DNA of 64,000 nucleotides from JAMLIN01 sp964476625 (GCA_964476625.1 CAYZBJ010000002.1:1-64000); one strand, 5' to 3'; counted from the stretch's first letter, positions 36,983 through 46,115 are shown. Translations and numbers: made by a program. The notes: generated by a model from the letters alone, not told the origin.

Positions 36983-38200
36983 ATGATCCGTTCGGTTTCC
37001 ACCCTGCTTGTCGGCATGGCCATCCTGCTTGCCGGTTCGGGGCTGCTCGGCACTGCGCTCGGCTTGCGCGCTGCCTACGAAGAGTTCGATTCGGCGCGTA
37101 TCGGCATCATCATGGCCGGTTATTTCGTCGGCTTCGTCGCCGGCTACTGGGTCTGCCCGCCGATCATCCGCCGGGTCGGGTTCGTGCGCGCCTTCGCCGC
37201 CTTCGCCGCGATGACCGCTGCCGTCGCGATCGCCTACGCGCTCTACGTCCAGCCCGTACCCTGGTTCGCGCTGCGGGTCGTCAACGGCATCGGGCTGGTG
37301 GGCATCTACATGGTCATCGAGAGCTGGCTCGGCACCCATGCGGGCGCGGCCCGGGGCCGGGTGCTCGCCGCCTACATGACGATGAACATGCTCGGCCTGG
37401 CCGCCGGCCAGGCGCTGGTCGACCTCTATCCGATCGACGAGACGACGCTGTTCGCGATCGCCGCCGGCCTGTTCTGCCTCGGCCTGGTGCCGATCGCCCT
37501 GACCCCGGTCATCGAGCCGCCGCGGATCGATTCCGCGAGCGTGCGCATCCTGAAGATCTATCGCACTTCGCCCACCGGATTCGCCGGCGGACTGATATCC
37601 GGCATGGTGTCGGGCGGTTTCTGGTCGCTCGCGGCGGTCTATGCGGTCGGCGTGGGCGCCGCGGCGAGCGACGTGGCGATCGCGATCGCGGCGGCCGTCC
37701 TGGGCGGGGCCGTCTTCCAGACGCCGATCGGCTGGCTGTCGAGCCGCACCGACCGGCGCATCGTGCTCGCCGCGGTCGGGGTGGTGGCGGGACTGGCGCT
37801 GATCGGTGTCTGGCTGGTCGGCGAGAGGGCGCCCGGGAACCTGCCGTTCGCCACCTTCGTCTTCGGCGCGGTGGGCTTCGCGATCTACGGCCTGTCGGTT
37901 GCGCAGACCCAGGAGCGCTTTGCGGCCGGCGACTCCCTCGAGGCCACCAAGGGCCTGCTGCTCGTGCATGGCATCGGCGCGATCGTGGCGCCAATGATCA
38001 TGGGCGTGATGATGCGCTCGTTCGGTCCGGGCGCGTTCCCGATCGCGATGGCTTCCCTGTGCGTCCTGCTCACGGCGTTCTGCACCTGGCGCATCCGGAT
38101 CGAGCCGCCGGTGCCGGTCGCCGACCGCGAGCCCTTCGTGCCGGTCAACGAGAGCTCGCCGGCGGCGGTCCACCTCGACCCGCGCTCGCATTCGGATTGA
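36983..38200 (+). CDS. MFS transporter (YcaD-like)
   Basis: The 405-residue protein has twelve predicted helices and the layout of the YcaD subgroup of major facilitators (ARIGIIMAGYFVGFVAGYW, VNGIGLVGIYMVIESWLG, TPIGWLSSRTDRRIVLA, LLLVHGIGAIVAPMIMG). Substrate is unknown. ATG 36983 starts 55 nt after sbcC; no strong ribosome site is visible. It converges on the XRE regulator gene with 21 nt between the stops. Confidence 0.88.
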   Translation: MIRSVSTLLVGMAILLAGSGLLGTALGLRAAYEEFDSARIGIIMAGYFVGFVAGYWVCPPIIRRVGFVRAFAAFAAMTAAVAIAYALYVQPVPWFALRVVNGIGLVGIYMVIESWLGTHAGAARGRVLAAYMTMNMLGLAAGQALVDLYPIDETTLFAIAAGLFCLGLVPIALTPVIEPPRIDSASVRILKIYRTSPTGFAGGLISGMVSGGFWSLAAVYAVGVGAAASDVAIAIAAAVLGGAVFQTPIGWLSSRTDRRIVLAAVGVVAGLALIGVWLVGERAPGNLPFATFVFGAVGFAIYGLSVAQTQERFAAGDSLEATKGLLLVHGIGAIVAPMIMGVMMRSFGPGAFPIAMASLCVLLTAFCTWRIRIEPPVPVADREPFVPVNESSPAAVHLDPRSHSD

Positions 38201-38221
38201 GGGCCGAGCGCCTGCGGGCGG

Positions 38222-39064
38222 CTACCTGTCCTTGCGCGGTTCGCCGCGCAGGGCCGCTTCGGTGGCCTGGTCGGCGGGATAGAACAGTTCGACGCAGAGT
38301 TCCTCGAGGGTGATGTCGCGCGGTGTGCCGAAGGTCGTCAGGGTGGTGAACATCGACAGGGTCGCGCCACCGATCTCGAGCACGCAGGGCACCAGCAGGC
38401 CGGCGCCCGGGGAATCCGCATCGGCGATTCCCGACAGGGCGTCGACGCCCGGGTAACCGCGCACCTCGTCGAGCAGCTCGAAGCTGGCGGCATCACGATT
38501 GGCCGCGGCCAGCCGTTCCAGGGCTCCCAGCATGTAGCTGCCCCATTGGCCGAAGTTGCGGGTATGGGCGGCGAAGCCTTCGGGATGCAGGCTGGCGCGA
38601 AACAGGTTGAGCCGCGGCGCGCGCAGGAATTCCGGCAGCAGGGCGGTGAGCCCCGAGGCGGCGTGATTGGCGAGCACCACGTTCCAGTGGCGATCGAGCA
38701 CCACGCCGGGGTAGGGGTCGTGCGCATCGAGCAGGCGTGTCAAGGTCGCCCGGACCTGGCCCATCTCGGTGGCGCCGAGCGCCTGCTCGCCGAAGCGGGG
38801 CGCATAACCGGCGGCGAGCAGCCATGCGTTGCGGTCGCGCAGGGGCAGGGACAGGCGCCGCGCCAGCGCCAGCAGCACCTCGGGACTCGGCCGGGATCGG
38901 CCGGTCTCGACGAAGCTGAGGTGCCGGGGCGAGATGCCGGCATCGAGCGCCAGTTCCATCTGGCTCATCCGGCGCAGGTTGCGCCATTCGCGGATCGAGG
39001 CGCCGACATCGCCGGCGGGCCGCGTCGCCGGGGTGGCGGCCTGGCCGCCCTGTGAGGTTCTCAT
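38222..39064 (-). CDS. XRE-type regulator with MmyB-like ligand domain
   Basis: ATG 39064 overlaps the upstream exporter's stop (ATGA) and gives a 280-residue protein; an ATG five codons earlier is less likely. The HTH_XRE is clear (RRMSQMELALDAGISPRHLS, FVETGRSRPSPEVLLALARR). The rest fits the MmyB-like domain (DRHWNVVLANHAASGL, FRASLHPEGFAAHTRNF), which is thought to bind small hydrophobic ligands. As second gene of the exporter operon it probably regulates that operon through the palindrome at 40523-40571. Confidence 0.88.
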   Translation of the reverse strand: MRTSQGGQAATPATRPAGDVGASIREWRNLRRMSQMELALDAGISPRHLSFVETGRSRPSPEVLLALARRLSLPLRDRNAWLLAAGYAPRFGEQALGATEMGQVRATLTRLLDAHDPYPGVVLDRHWNVVLANHAASGLTALLPEFLRAPRLNLFRASLHPEGFAAHTRNFGQWGSYMLGALERLAAANRDAASFELLDEVRGYPGVDALSGIADADSPGAGLLVPCVLEIGGATLSMFTTLTTFGTPRDITLEELCVELFYPADQATEAALRGEPRKDR

Positions 39065-40482
39065 CCCTGCCTGCTCCATTCATGCCAGCGGGTGCTTGCG
39101 ATGGCGACGATAACCGAGAGCGCCGCGAAGACCCAATGGCAGCTCGCCGCGGCGCGGGCGCTCGAGGCGGCATCGCCGGCCGTCGCGATCGCGAGGTAGA
39201 GGGTGCCGATGACGGCAACGCCGGCGGCATTGCCGATCCACTGGGCGCTGCCGACCAGGCCGGCGGCCAGTGCGGTGAAACGCGGTTCGGCAGCGGCGAT
39301 GGAACGGGCGATGAGCGGTCCCATCACGATGCCGACGCCGGCGCCGGTCAGGAGCAGCGCCGGCGACAGTACCCAGAGACTCGCCTGCGCCGGGATCAGC
39401 ACGGCGAGGCCGGCGTGGCCGGCGGCGGCGACGAGCGAACCCACCGGCAGGGTGGCGGCGCCGAGGCGGGCCGTGATCCGCCGGCCCGGGAAGCTGGTCG
39501 CGAGGAAGCCCGCCACCATGACGCTGAACACCAATGCAGCGGCGAGCGGGCCCAGTCCGCGGCCACCCTGGAGGTACATCGACACGACGTAGAAGAAGGA
39601 GGCGTTGCCGCAATAGAAGACCAGCACCGTGGCGATCGCTCGGCGCAGGCCAGGGCCGGCGAGCGCCTGTGGATCGACGAGCAGGGGCAGGCCGAGCCTG
39701 GCGCGGCGCGCCTGCCTGGCCGCGAAGGCGGCGAGCAGGCCGATTGCCATGAGGGCGGGCAGGATGAGCCAGCCGGGCCAGCCGAGGCGGCGGCCTTCGA
39801 TGACCGGTGCGAGCAGGGCGAAGAGCCCGACGAACGCGATGGCCGCCCCGGTCGCATCGAGCCGGGCCGCCGCGCCGCTGGCAGGCTCGGCGACATGGCG
39901 TCGGCTGGCGGCGAGCGCGGCCAGGCCGACGGGCAGGTTGACGAGGAAGCAGGCTCGCCAGCCGAGATCGAGGGCCTGCGGGTCGACCAGCAGGCCGCCG
40001 ACGACCTGGCCTGCGCCGGAACCGAGTCCGAGGGCGACCCCGTAGCCGGCGAAGCCGCGCAGCCGCAGGGCGTCGGGTGCGAGCCGACCGAGCAGGCTCA
40101 TCACCTGCGGCGAGAGCAGCGCTGCGCCGGCGCCCTGCAGGCATCTCGCGGCGACCAGCAGGCCGGCGTCGCTCGACAGCGCGCAGGCCACCGATCCCGC
40201 CAGGAAGAGGGCGAGGCCGGCGCGGAAGCTGCGGGTCGCCCCGAAGCGCTCGCCGATCCGGCTGCCGACCAGCAGGCCGGCACCGTAGACCAGGCCGAAG
40301 CCGGCTACGATCCATTGGGTCAGGCCCGGGCCCGAGCCGAGTTCGGCGGCGATCGTCGGCAGCGCCAGGTTGACGACGAAGAAGTCGAAGGTGACAGCGA
40401 AAGTGCCGGCGAGCAGGGCGAGGTGACTGGCGTCGAGGCGTTCGCCGCGACCGTCCTCCATGGCCTGGGAAAGTGCTGACAT
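39061..40482 (-). CDS. DHA2-family MFS drug exporter (14 helices)
   Basis: The 473-residue protein shows DHA2 (EmrB/QacA) features: FDFFVVNLALPTIAAEL in the first helix, the loop GSRIGERFGATRSFRAGLA, and RCLQGAGAALLSPQVMSLLG. It probably exports a toxic or signalling compound by proton antiport without a dedicated adaptor. It is the first gene of a two-gene operon with the XRE regulator. A large palindrome lies 41-89 nt upstream of its start. Confidence 0.88.
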   Translation of the reverse strand: MSALSQAMEDGRGERLDASHLALLAGTFAVTFDFFVVNLALPTIAAELGSGPGLTQWIVAGFGLVYGAGLLVGSRIGERFGATRSFRAGLALFLAGSVACALSSDAGLLVAARCLQGAGAALLSPQVMSLLGRLAPDALRLRGFAGYGVALGLGSGAGQVVGGLLVDPQALDLGWRACFLVNLPVGLAALAASRRHVAEPASGAAARLDATGAAIAFVGLFALLAPVIEGRRLGWPGWLILPALMAIGLLAAFAARQARRARLGLPLLVDPQALAGPGLRRAIATVLVFYCGNASFFYVVSMYLQGGRGLGPLAAALVFSVMVAGFLATSFPGRRITARLGAATLPVGSLVAAAGHAGLAVLIPAQASLWVLSPALLLTGAGVGIVMGPLIARSIAAAEPRFTALAAGLVGSAQWIGNAAGVAVIGTLYLAIATAGDAASSARAAASCHWVFAALSVIVAIASTRWHEWSRQG

Positions 40483-40522
40483 GAATCGGGCTCCAGGGGT
40501 GATGGGAGCCAGTCTCGGCGCT

Positions 40523-40571
40523 GCCGCGCCGCGGGTCGATTACCCCCGACGTAATCGACCCGCGGCGCGGC
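40523..40571. promoter_or_regulatory. Perfect 21-bp inverted repeat upstream of the DHA2 exporter
   Basis: Arms 40523-40543 and 40551-40571 are exact reverse complements around the 7-nt loop CCCCGAC. The inner part reads GTCGATTAC/GTAATCGAC. Its place upstream of an exporter-regulator operon suggests an operator for the XRE regulator; it could also fold as an mRNA leader hairpin. Confidence 0.65.
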
Positions 40572-40688
40572 GCCGCACGGTGCCATAGCGCGCCTCAATC
40601 ACAGCGGATGCTTATTCCGATTGGCCGGACTCGTCCGGGCCGCCGATAATCCATGCAGGAGTCGCGGACACGCGACGATGGAGTACGA

Positions 40689-41618
40689 GTGCCGATGCAG
40701 TTCGATGGATCGACGGTCACCGGCCAGCCCGGCCTGGCGGCGCAGCTGCGAAGCCACCCTTATGCGGCGGCCGGCCTCGCGCTGGCCCTGCTCGCGGTGC
40801 TGGCGCTGGTCATCGCCGGGCGCAGCATCGGCGCCGGCGTATCGCCGGAGATCGCCCGCAACGCCCTGCTCGGGGGATTCGCCGGCTTCGCGGCGACGGC
40901 GCTTGGCGCCCTTGCCTCGATCGCCCTGCGCGATCTCAGCGCCCGCGCCGAGGACAGTCTGCTCGGCTTCGCCGCGGGCATGATGCTCGCGGCCAGCGCG
41001 TTCTCGCTCATCCTGCCGGGCATCGAGGCGGCTCGCGAGCAGGTCGGCCCGGGCGCTGGCGCCGGCCTCGTGGTCGCGCTCGGCCTCGGCCTGGGCGTTG
41101 CGCTGATGCTCGGCCTCGACCGCTTCACCCCGCACGGGCACGCGCACATCGGCATCCATGGGCCGCAGGCGGCGCGGGTGCCGGGCGTCTGGCTGTTCGT
41201 CATCGCCATCACCCTGCACAACCTGCCCGAGGGCATGGCGATCGGCGTCGCGTTCTCGCAGGGCGACCTGTCGGTGGGCCTGCCGCTGACCACCGCGATC
41301 GCGATCCAGGACGCGCCCGAGGGGCTGGCCGTCGCGATGGCCCTGCGAGCGGCCCGCATCGGCCCATGGCGCGCGGTGCTGGTGGCGGCGGCTTCGGGCC
41401 TGATGGAGCCGATCGGCGCGCTGATCGGCCTCGGGCTGTCCACAGGCATGGCGATTGCCTATCCGATCGGACTCGGCCTCGCCGCCGGCGCAATGATCTT
41501 CGTGGTGTCGCACGAGGTGATTCCCGAAACCCATCGCAACGGCCACCAGACGCCGGCGACCATCGGCCTCATGGGCGGGTTCGCCGTGATGATGGTGCTC
41601 GACACCGCTTTCGGCTGA
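40689..41618 (+). CDS. ZIP-family metal ion permease
   Basis: This eight-helix permease carries the ZIP metal motifs HNLPEGMAIG and IQDAPEGLAVA in adjacent helices and HEVIPETHR in a later one. It should import zinc or another divalent ion. GTG 40689 has GGAG five bases upstream; ATG 40695 is a close alternative and ATG 40653 a weaker one. The short loop HGHAHIGIHG replaces a long His-rich loop. Dps follows after 39 nt, which fits a metal and oxidative-stress pairing. Confidence 0.88.
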   Translation: MPMQFDGSTVTGQPGLAAQLRSHPYAAAGLALALLAVLALVIAGRSIGAGVSPEIARNALLGGFAGFAATALGALASIALRDLSARAEDSLLGFAAGMMLAASAFSLILPGIEAAREQVGPGAGAGLVVALGLGLGVALMLGLDRFTPHGHAHIGIHGPQAARVPGVWLFVIAITLHNLPEGMAIGVAFSQGDLSVGLPLTTAIAIQDAPEGLAVAMALRAARIGPWRAVLVAAASGLMEPIGALIGLGLSTGMAIAYPIGLGLAAGAMIFVVSHEVIPETHRNGHQTPATIGLMGGFAVMMVLDTAFG

Positions 41619-41657
41619 AGCCGCGCCGACCAACCAGGGACTTCCAAGGAGAATGCA

Positions 41658-42173
41658 ATGAATGCGAAGCGCAAGACCGCCAGATCCGAAACCGGCGCAC
41701 CGCCGGTCAACATCGGCATTCCCGCGGCCGACCGCGGCAAGATCGCCGAGGGCCTGTCACGGCTGCTGGGCGACAGCTTCACGCTCTACCTGATGACGCA
41801 CAACTTCCACTGGAACGTCACCGGCCCGATGTTCAACTCCCTGCACACGATGTTCATGGAGCAGTACACCGAGCAGTGGAACGCGCTCGACGAGATCGCC
41901 GAGCGGATCCGTGCCCTCGGTTTCCATGCGCCGGGCACCTATACCCAGTTCCTCGAGCTCGCCTCGGTCAAGGAAGTGACGGGCACGCCGAAGGCGCTCG
42001 AGATGGTGCGCCATCTCGTCACCGCCCAGGAAGCCACCGCCCGTACTGCTCGCAGCCTGTTCGAGGTCGCCGAGAAGGCCGGCGACCAGCCGACCGCCGA
42101 CCTGCTGACCCGGCGCCTCGACGTGCACGAGAAGACCGCCTGGATGCTGCGCAGCCTGCTCGTCGAGCAGTAG
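41658..42173 (+). CDS. dps: Dps ferritin-like DNA-protection protein
   Basis: The 171-residue protein has the Dps signature YLMTHNFHWNVTGPMFNSLH with ferroxidase ligands, followed by EQYTEQWNALDEIAERIRAL. It oxidises and stores iron and protects DNA under starvation or peroxide stress. The N-terminal tail has several Lys/Arg, suited to DNA binding. AAGGAG lies six bases before ATG 41658. No OxyR or Fur site was identified. Confidence 0.95.
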   Translation: MNAKRKTARSETGAPPVNIGIPAADRGKIAEGLSRLLGDSFTLYLMTHNFHWNVTGPMFNSLHTMFMEQYTEQWNALDEIAERIRALGFHAPGTYTQFLELASVKEVTGTPKALEMVRHLVTAQEATARTARSLFEVAEKAGDQPTADLLTRRLDVHEKTAWMLRSLLVEQ

Positions 42174-42188
42174 GGATTCGGTCGCGTC

Positions 42189-42227
42189 TGGCCCGCTCGC
42201 CGGCTCCCGGAACCCGCGAGCGGGCCA
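42189..42227 (+). terminator. Hairpin terminator after dps
   Basis: Perfect 12-bp arms TGGCCCGCTCGC (42189-42200) and GCGAGCGGGCCA (42216-42227) flank a 15-nt loop, 15 nt after the dps stop. No T-tract follows. Confidence 0.65.
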
Positions 42228-42266
42228 TCCACGCCCGCTCGTCACGCCGGGGCGGAGCTTCGCCGA

Positions 42267-42287
42267 TATAGTAGACTTTGTTTACTA
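42267..42287 (+). promoter_or_regulatory. -10 box overlapped by a MarR-type operator
   Basis: TATAGT (42267-42272) is a good -10 element. TAGTAGAC (42269-42276) and GTTTACTA (42280-42287) form an inverted repeat with a 3-nt centre and one mismatch, overlapping the -10 and ending 18 nt before the MarR start. This suits self-repression of the marR-emrAB operon. No clear -35 was found. Confidence 0.65.
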
Positions 42288-42305
42288 ATTCGGAGGAGAC
42301 CGGCC

Positions 42306-42773
42306 ATGGGGGCGCCCAGCCTCGGCTTCGCCCTTGCCGACGTGACCCGCCTGATGCGCAGGGCGTTCCGGCATCGCCTGCGCGGCAGTGAACTCACCCA
42401 TACGCAGGCGAGGGTGCTGGTGTACCTCGCCAATGATTCCGGCATCCGCCAGATCGAACTCGCCGAACGACTCGAGATGCAGCCGATCGCGCTCAGCCGG
42501 GTCATCGACCAGCTGGCCGAACGCGGCGTGGTCGAGCGTCGTTGCGACCCGACCGACGGGCGCGCCCACCTGCTCGCACCGACACCGCTGGCGCAGTCGC
42601 ACCTCGACGCCATTGCGCGGGTCACCGCGTCGATCCGCGCCGACGCGCTGCGCGGGGTTTCGGCCGCCGATGCGGCGATCGCGCTGTCGGTGATCGAGGC
42701 GATGCGCGCGAACCTCTCGGCGCGCAGTCTCGGCCAGGGCAATCCGCAAACCGGTGTGGGGCCGACGCGATGA
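42306..42773 (+). CDS. MarR family regulator of an EmrAB-type pump
   Basis: This 155-residue winged-helix repressor has recognition region IRQIELAERLEMQPIALSRV and wing ERRCDPTDGRAHLLAPT. GGAGGAG lies seven bases before ATG 42306. Its stop overlaps the emrA start (ATGA), so regulator and pump are one transcript, likely derepressed by pump substrates. Confidence 0.9.
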   Translation: MGAPSLGFALADVTRLMRRAFRHRLRGSELTHTQARVLVYLANDSGIRQIELAERLEMQPIALSRVIDQLAERGVVERRCDPTDGRAHLLAPTPLAQSHLDAIARVTASIRADALRGVSAADAAIALSVIEAMRANLSARSLGQGNPQTGVGPTR

Positions 42774-43876
42774 GCGAGGCGGAGCCGACCCCGATCCCGC
42801 CTTCGGCCCCTGCGGCGCCCCCGGTCGCGCCGCGTCCGCGGCGCCGACGCGGCGCCCGCTTCCTGTTGCTGGTCGTGGTGCCCCTGCTTGCCATCCTGGT
42901 CGGGGTGGGCTTCTACCTGCATGGCGGCCGCTACATCGCCACCGAGAACGCCTACGTCAAGGCGGACAAGGTCCTGATCGGCACCGAGGTGGCCGGGCGG
43001 ATCGTCGAGGTGCTGGTGCGGGAGAACGAAGCGGTCGACGTCGGCCAGCCCCTCCTGCGGCTCGATCCGGCACCGTTCCGGATTGCGTTGGCGCGCGCCG
43101 AAGCGCAACTCGCCCAGGTGCGCACCGACCTGCGGGTGCTCAAGGCGACTTACCATGAGAAGCAGGCAGCGCTCGCGATGGCGCGCACCCGGCAGGACTT
43201 CGCCAGTCGCGAGCAGCGCCGGCGCGCCGACCTGCGCGAGCGCAATTTCGTGTCCGCCGCCAGTTTCGACGATGCCCGGCAGGCGCTCGACCTCGCCCGC
43301 CAGCAGGTCGTCGTCGACGAGCGGGACCTCGCGCGCATCGCCGAGTCGCTCGGAGGCGGCCCCGATGTCGCGATCGAGGAGCATCCCAACTATGTCGCCG
43401 CGCTCGCCGAGCGCGACCGGGCGCGGCTCGACCTCGACCGGGTGGAACTGCGCGCGCCGGTCGCCGGCATCGTCGCCCATGTGCCGATCGCCGGGCAGCA
43501 TGCGGCGCCGGGCCTGGCAGCGCTCGCCCTGGTGGCCAGCGATCGCTACTGGGTGGAGGCCAACCTCACCGAAACCGACCTGACCCATGTCCGGCCCGGC
43601 CAGCCGGTCGAGGTGCGCATCGACACCTACCCGGATCGCCGGCTGCGGGGCACCGTGGACGCGCTCAGTCCCGCCACCGGCGCCGAGTTCGCCCTGATAC
43701 CGGCACAGAATGCGACCGGCAACTGGGTGAAGATCGCCCAGCGGGTGCCGGTGCGAATCCGGCTCGACGATGCCGACGATGCGCCGGTGTTGCGTTCGGG
43801 CCTCTCGGCCTGGATCGAGATCGACACCGGGCATCGGCGCCGCCTGTTCGGCTACGCCTGGCCGGGCGGGGAATGA
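42770..43876 (+). CDS. emrA: EmrA-like membrane fusion protein
   Basis: The 368-residue adaptor has one N-terminal helix (RFLLLVVVPLLAILVGVGFY), then TENAYVKADKVLIGTEVAG, the typical EmrA sandwich start, a coiled coil, and VELRAPVAGIVAHVPIAGQH. It links EmrB to an outer-membrane tunnel; no tolC gene is beside it, so it must borrow one. It overlaps emrB by ATGA. Confidence 0.92.
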   Translation: MSEAEPTPIPPSAPAAPPVAPRPRRRRGARFLLLVVVPLLAILVGVGFYLHGGRYIATENAYVKADKVLIGTEVAGRIVEVLVRENEAVDVGQPLLRLDPAPFRIALARAEAQLAQVRTDLRVLKATYHEKQAALAMARTRQDFASREQRRRADLRERNFVSAASFDDARQALDLARQQVVVDERDLARIAESLGGGPDVAIEEHPNYVAALAERDRARLDLDRVELRAPVAGIVAHVPIAGQHAAPGLAALALVASDRYWVEANLTETDLTHVRPGQPVEVRIDTYPDRRLRGTVDALSPATGAEFALIPAQNATGNWVKIAQRVPVRIRLDDADDAPVLRSGLSAWIEIDTGHRRRLFGYAWPGGE

Positions 43877-45438
43877 TCGCCGCCGCACGTGCGGCGGCCG
43901 CGCAGGGCGGGGCGGCCAACCGCGGGATGATCACCGTCTCGGTGATGCTCGCGACGATCATGCAGGCGCTCGACACCACGATCGCCAACGTCGCGCTGCC
44001 GGAGATGCAGGGTGCGATGGGCGCCACCCAGGAGCAGATCGCCTGGGTGCTCACGTCCTACATCGTGGCGGCGGCGATCGTGATGCCGCTGACCGGTTTC
44101 GTCGCCGCCCGCATCGGCCGGCGCCGCCTGTTCCTGTGGGCGGTGGCCGGCTTCACCGTGGCGTCGATGCTGTGCGGCGCGGCGCAGGACCTCACGCAGA
44201 TCGTCGGCTTCCGGCTCCTGCAGGGCGTGTTCGGCGCGAGCCTGGTGCCGCTGTCGCAGTCGGTGCTGCTCGATGCCTATCCCACCGAGAAGCACGGCCA
44301 GGCGATGGCGCTGTGGGGGGTCGGGGTGATGATCGGGCCGATCCTCGGGCCCTCGCTCGGCGGCTGGCTGACCGAGTACTACAACTGGCGCTGGGTGTTC
44401 TACATCAACCTGCCCTTCGGCCTGCTGGCCTGGTTCGGCGTTTCGCTGTTCGTGCGCGAAACGCCGATCGAGCATGGCCGGCGCTTCGACCTGCTCGGCT
44501 ACGCGCTGCTCGCCCTGTCGATCGGCGCGCTGCAGATGATGCTCGACCGCGGCGAGTCGCTCGACTGGTTCAACCATGCCGAGATCATCCTCCTGGCCGC
44601 AGGCGCGGCCCTCGCGTTCTACCTTTACCTCGCGCACACCTTCACCGCCGAGCGCCCCTTCCTCGATCCGGCGTTGTTCGCGGATCGCAATTTCAGCATC
44701 GGGCTGATGTTCAGCTTCGTGACCGGCGTGCTCCTGCTGACGACGCCCGCGTTGCTGCCGCCCTTCATGCAGAACCTGATGGGCTTCCCGGTGCTCGACG
44801 TCGGCCTGGTGATGGCGCCGCGCGGCATCGGCACGATGGTCTCGATGATGATCGTCGGCCGCCTGTCCGGGCGGATCGATCCGCGCATCCCGGTGCTGCT
44901 CGGCCTCGCGCTGAGCGCCGAGTCGCTCTGGGAGATGGCCGGCTTCACTTCGGAAGTGAGCAGCTGGGACATCATCCGCACCGGACTGATCCAGGGCTTC
45001 GGCCTCGGTTTCATCTTCGTGCCGCTGTCGACCCTGAGCTTCTCGACCCTGCCGGCGCGCCTGCGCAACGAAGGCACCGCGATGTACAGCCTCTCGCGCA
45101 ACATCGGCAGCAGCATCGGCGTGTCGATCGTCTTCGCGATGCTCTCGCGCAATTCGCAGGCCAACCATGCCGGGCTCGCCAGCTTCGCGACGCCGTTCCA
45201 CCCGCCCCTGGCCGATGCGGTGGCCCGCGGTCTCGTCGATACCTCGACGCCGGCCGGGCTGGCGCTGTTCGATGCGCAGGTCACCCACCAGGCGGTGACC
45301 CTGGCCTTCCTGCAGGATTTCCGGCTGATCATGTGGTTCACGCTGGCGGCGATGCCGCTGGCGCTCCTGCTCAAGCCGGTCCGGCCACCGATCGCAGCTC
45401 GGCCCCGGCCTGGCGCAGCACCGCCCAACCGGCGCTGA
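43873..45438 (+). CDS. emrB: EmrB-like DHA2 multidrug exporter
   Basis: The 521-residue protein has 14 helices and DHA2 motifs (MQALDTTIANVALPEMQG, GFVAARIGRRRLFLWAVAG, RLLQGVFGASLVPLSQSVLL, GPILGPSLGGWLTEYYNWRW). With EmrA it should expel hydrophobic compounds across both membranes. Its last 68 nt overlap the 3' end of the convergent CDF gene, so the two transcripts are antisense there. Confidence 0.93.
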   Translation: MIAAARAAAAQGGAANRGMITVSVMLATIMQALDTTIANVALPEMQGAMGATQEQIAWVLTSYIVAAAIVMPLTGFVAARIGRRRLFLWAVAGFTVASMLCGAAQDLTQIVGFRLLQGVFGASLVPLSQSVLLDAYPTEKHGQAMALWGVGVMIGPILGPSLGGWLTEYYNWRWVFYINLPFGLLAWFGVSLFVRETPIEHGRRFDLLGYALLALSIGALQMMLDRGESLDWFNHAEIILLAAGAALAFYLYLAHTFTAERPFLDPALFADRNFSIGLMFSFVTGVLLLTTPALLPPFMQNLMGFPVLDVGLVMAPRGIGTMVSMMIVGRLSGRIDPRIPVLLGLALSAESLWEMAGFTSEVSSWDIIRTGLIQGFGLGFIFVPLSTLSFSTLPARLRNEGTAMYSLSRNIGSSIGVSIVFAMLSRNSQANHAGLASFATPFHPPLADAVARGLVDTSTPAGLALFDAQVTHQAVTLAFLQDFRLIMWFTLAAMPLALLLKPVRPPIAARPRPGAAPPNRR

Positions 45439-45997
45439 TCGCGAGGCTCGCCATCACCAGCGCGACGACCAGGTCGGGCCAGCGGCTGCCGGTGCCGAAC
45501 ACCCCGAGCGAGGCGAACAGGACCGCGAGATTGCCGATCGCGTCGTTGCGGCTGCACAGCCAGACCGAGCGCATGTTGGCGTCGCCCTCGCGCCACGCAT
45601 AGAGCAGCCAGGCGACCGCGATGTTCGCGACCAGCGCGAGCATGCCCACGACGCCCATGGTCAGGGCTTCCGGCGCAACGCCATAGGCCATGGACCAGCC
45701 GGCGCGCCCGATGATGAACACGCCGAAGATCGTCATGACCAGACCCTTGGCCCAGGCGACGCGAGCGCGCCAGGCGAGACCCATCGAGAGCACTGCGAGC
45801 GATATCGCGTAGTTGGCCGCGTCGCCGCCGAAATCGATGGCGTCGGCCAGCAGCGCGACCGAGCCGGACTGCAGGCCGCCCGCGATCTCGATCGCGAACA
45901 TCGCGCCGTTGACCAGCAGCGCGATCCACAGGGCCCGGCGAAAGCCCGGCCCGCCGTTGTGCTGGTCATGGTCGTGCGAATGACAGTGATGCGCCAT
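45371..45997 (-). CDS. Cation diffusion facilitator (heavy-metal exporter)
   Basis: The 208-residue protein has a His-rich N-terminus (MAHHCHSHDHDQHNGG) and CDF helices. Ligand site one reads DFGGD, a D-x3-D pair. In the second helix the usual H-x3-D is CSRND, so a Cys stands where His is normal. It lacks the cytoplasmic C-terminal domain of larger CDFs. A MerR-type promoter lies directly upstream, and a Cys-bearing MerR regulator is divergent. This argues for efflux of a soft or borderline metal such as cadmium, lead or zinc. Confidence 0.85.
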   Translation of the reverse strand: MAHHCHSHDHDQHNGGPGFRRALWIALLVNGAMFAIEIAGGLQSGSVALLADAIDFGGDAANYAISLAVLSMGLAWRARVAWAKGLVMTIFGVFIIGRAGWSMAYGVAPEALTMGVVGMLALVANIAVAWLLYAWREGDANMRSVWLCSRNDAIGNLAVLFASLGVFGTGSRWPDLVVALVMASLAISAGWAVLRQAGAELRSVAGPA

Positions 45998-46033
45998 GCA
46001 AGGTTTCCGGGAAGCTGATAGCCTGTATTCAAC

Positions 46034-46057
46034 ACCTTGTAGTCGCTACAGGGTCAA
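46034..46057 (-). promoter_or_regulatory. MerR-type operator-promoter for the CDF exporter
   Basis: On the minus strand TTGACC (46057-46052) is a -35, followed after about 20 nt by TGAATA as -10. The overlong spacer holds the imperfect dyad ACCCTGTAGCGACTACAAGGT (46054-46034). Long-spacer promoters with a dyad of this kind are characteristic of MerR, CadR, PbrR and ZntR control. The MerR gene reads the other way 62 nt away. Confidence 0.85.
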
Positions 46058-46115
46058 GTGGTTTCCGGCCCATGGGTTTCCAGGCCGTGCAGCCCACGAC
46101 ATGGAGCAGGCAGCA

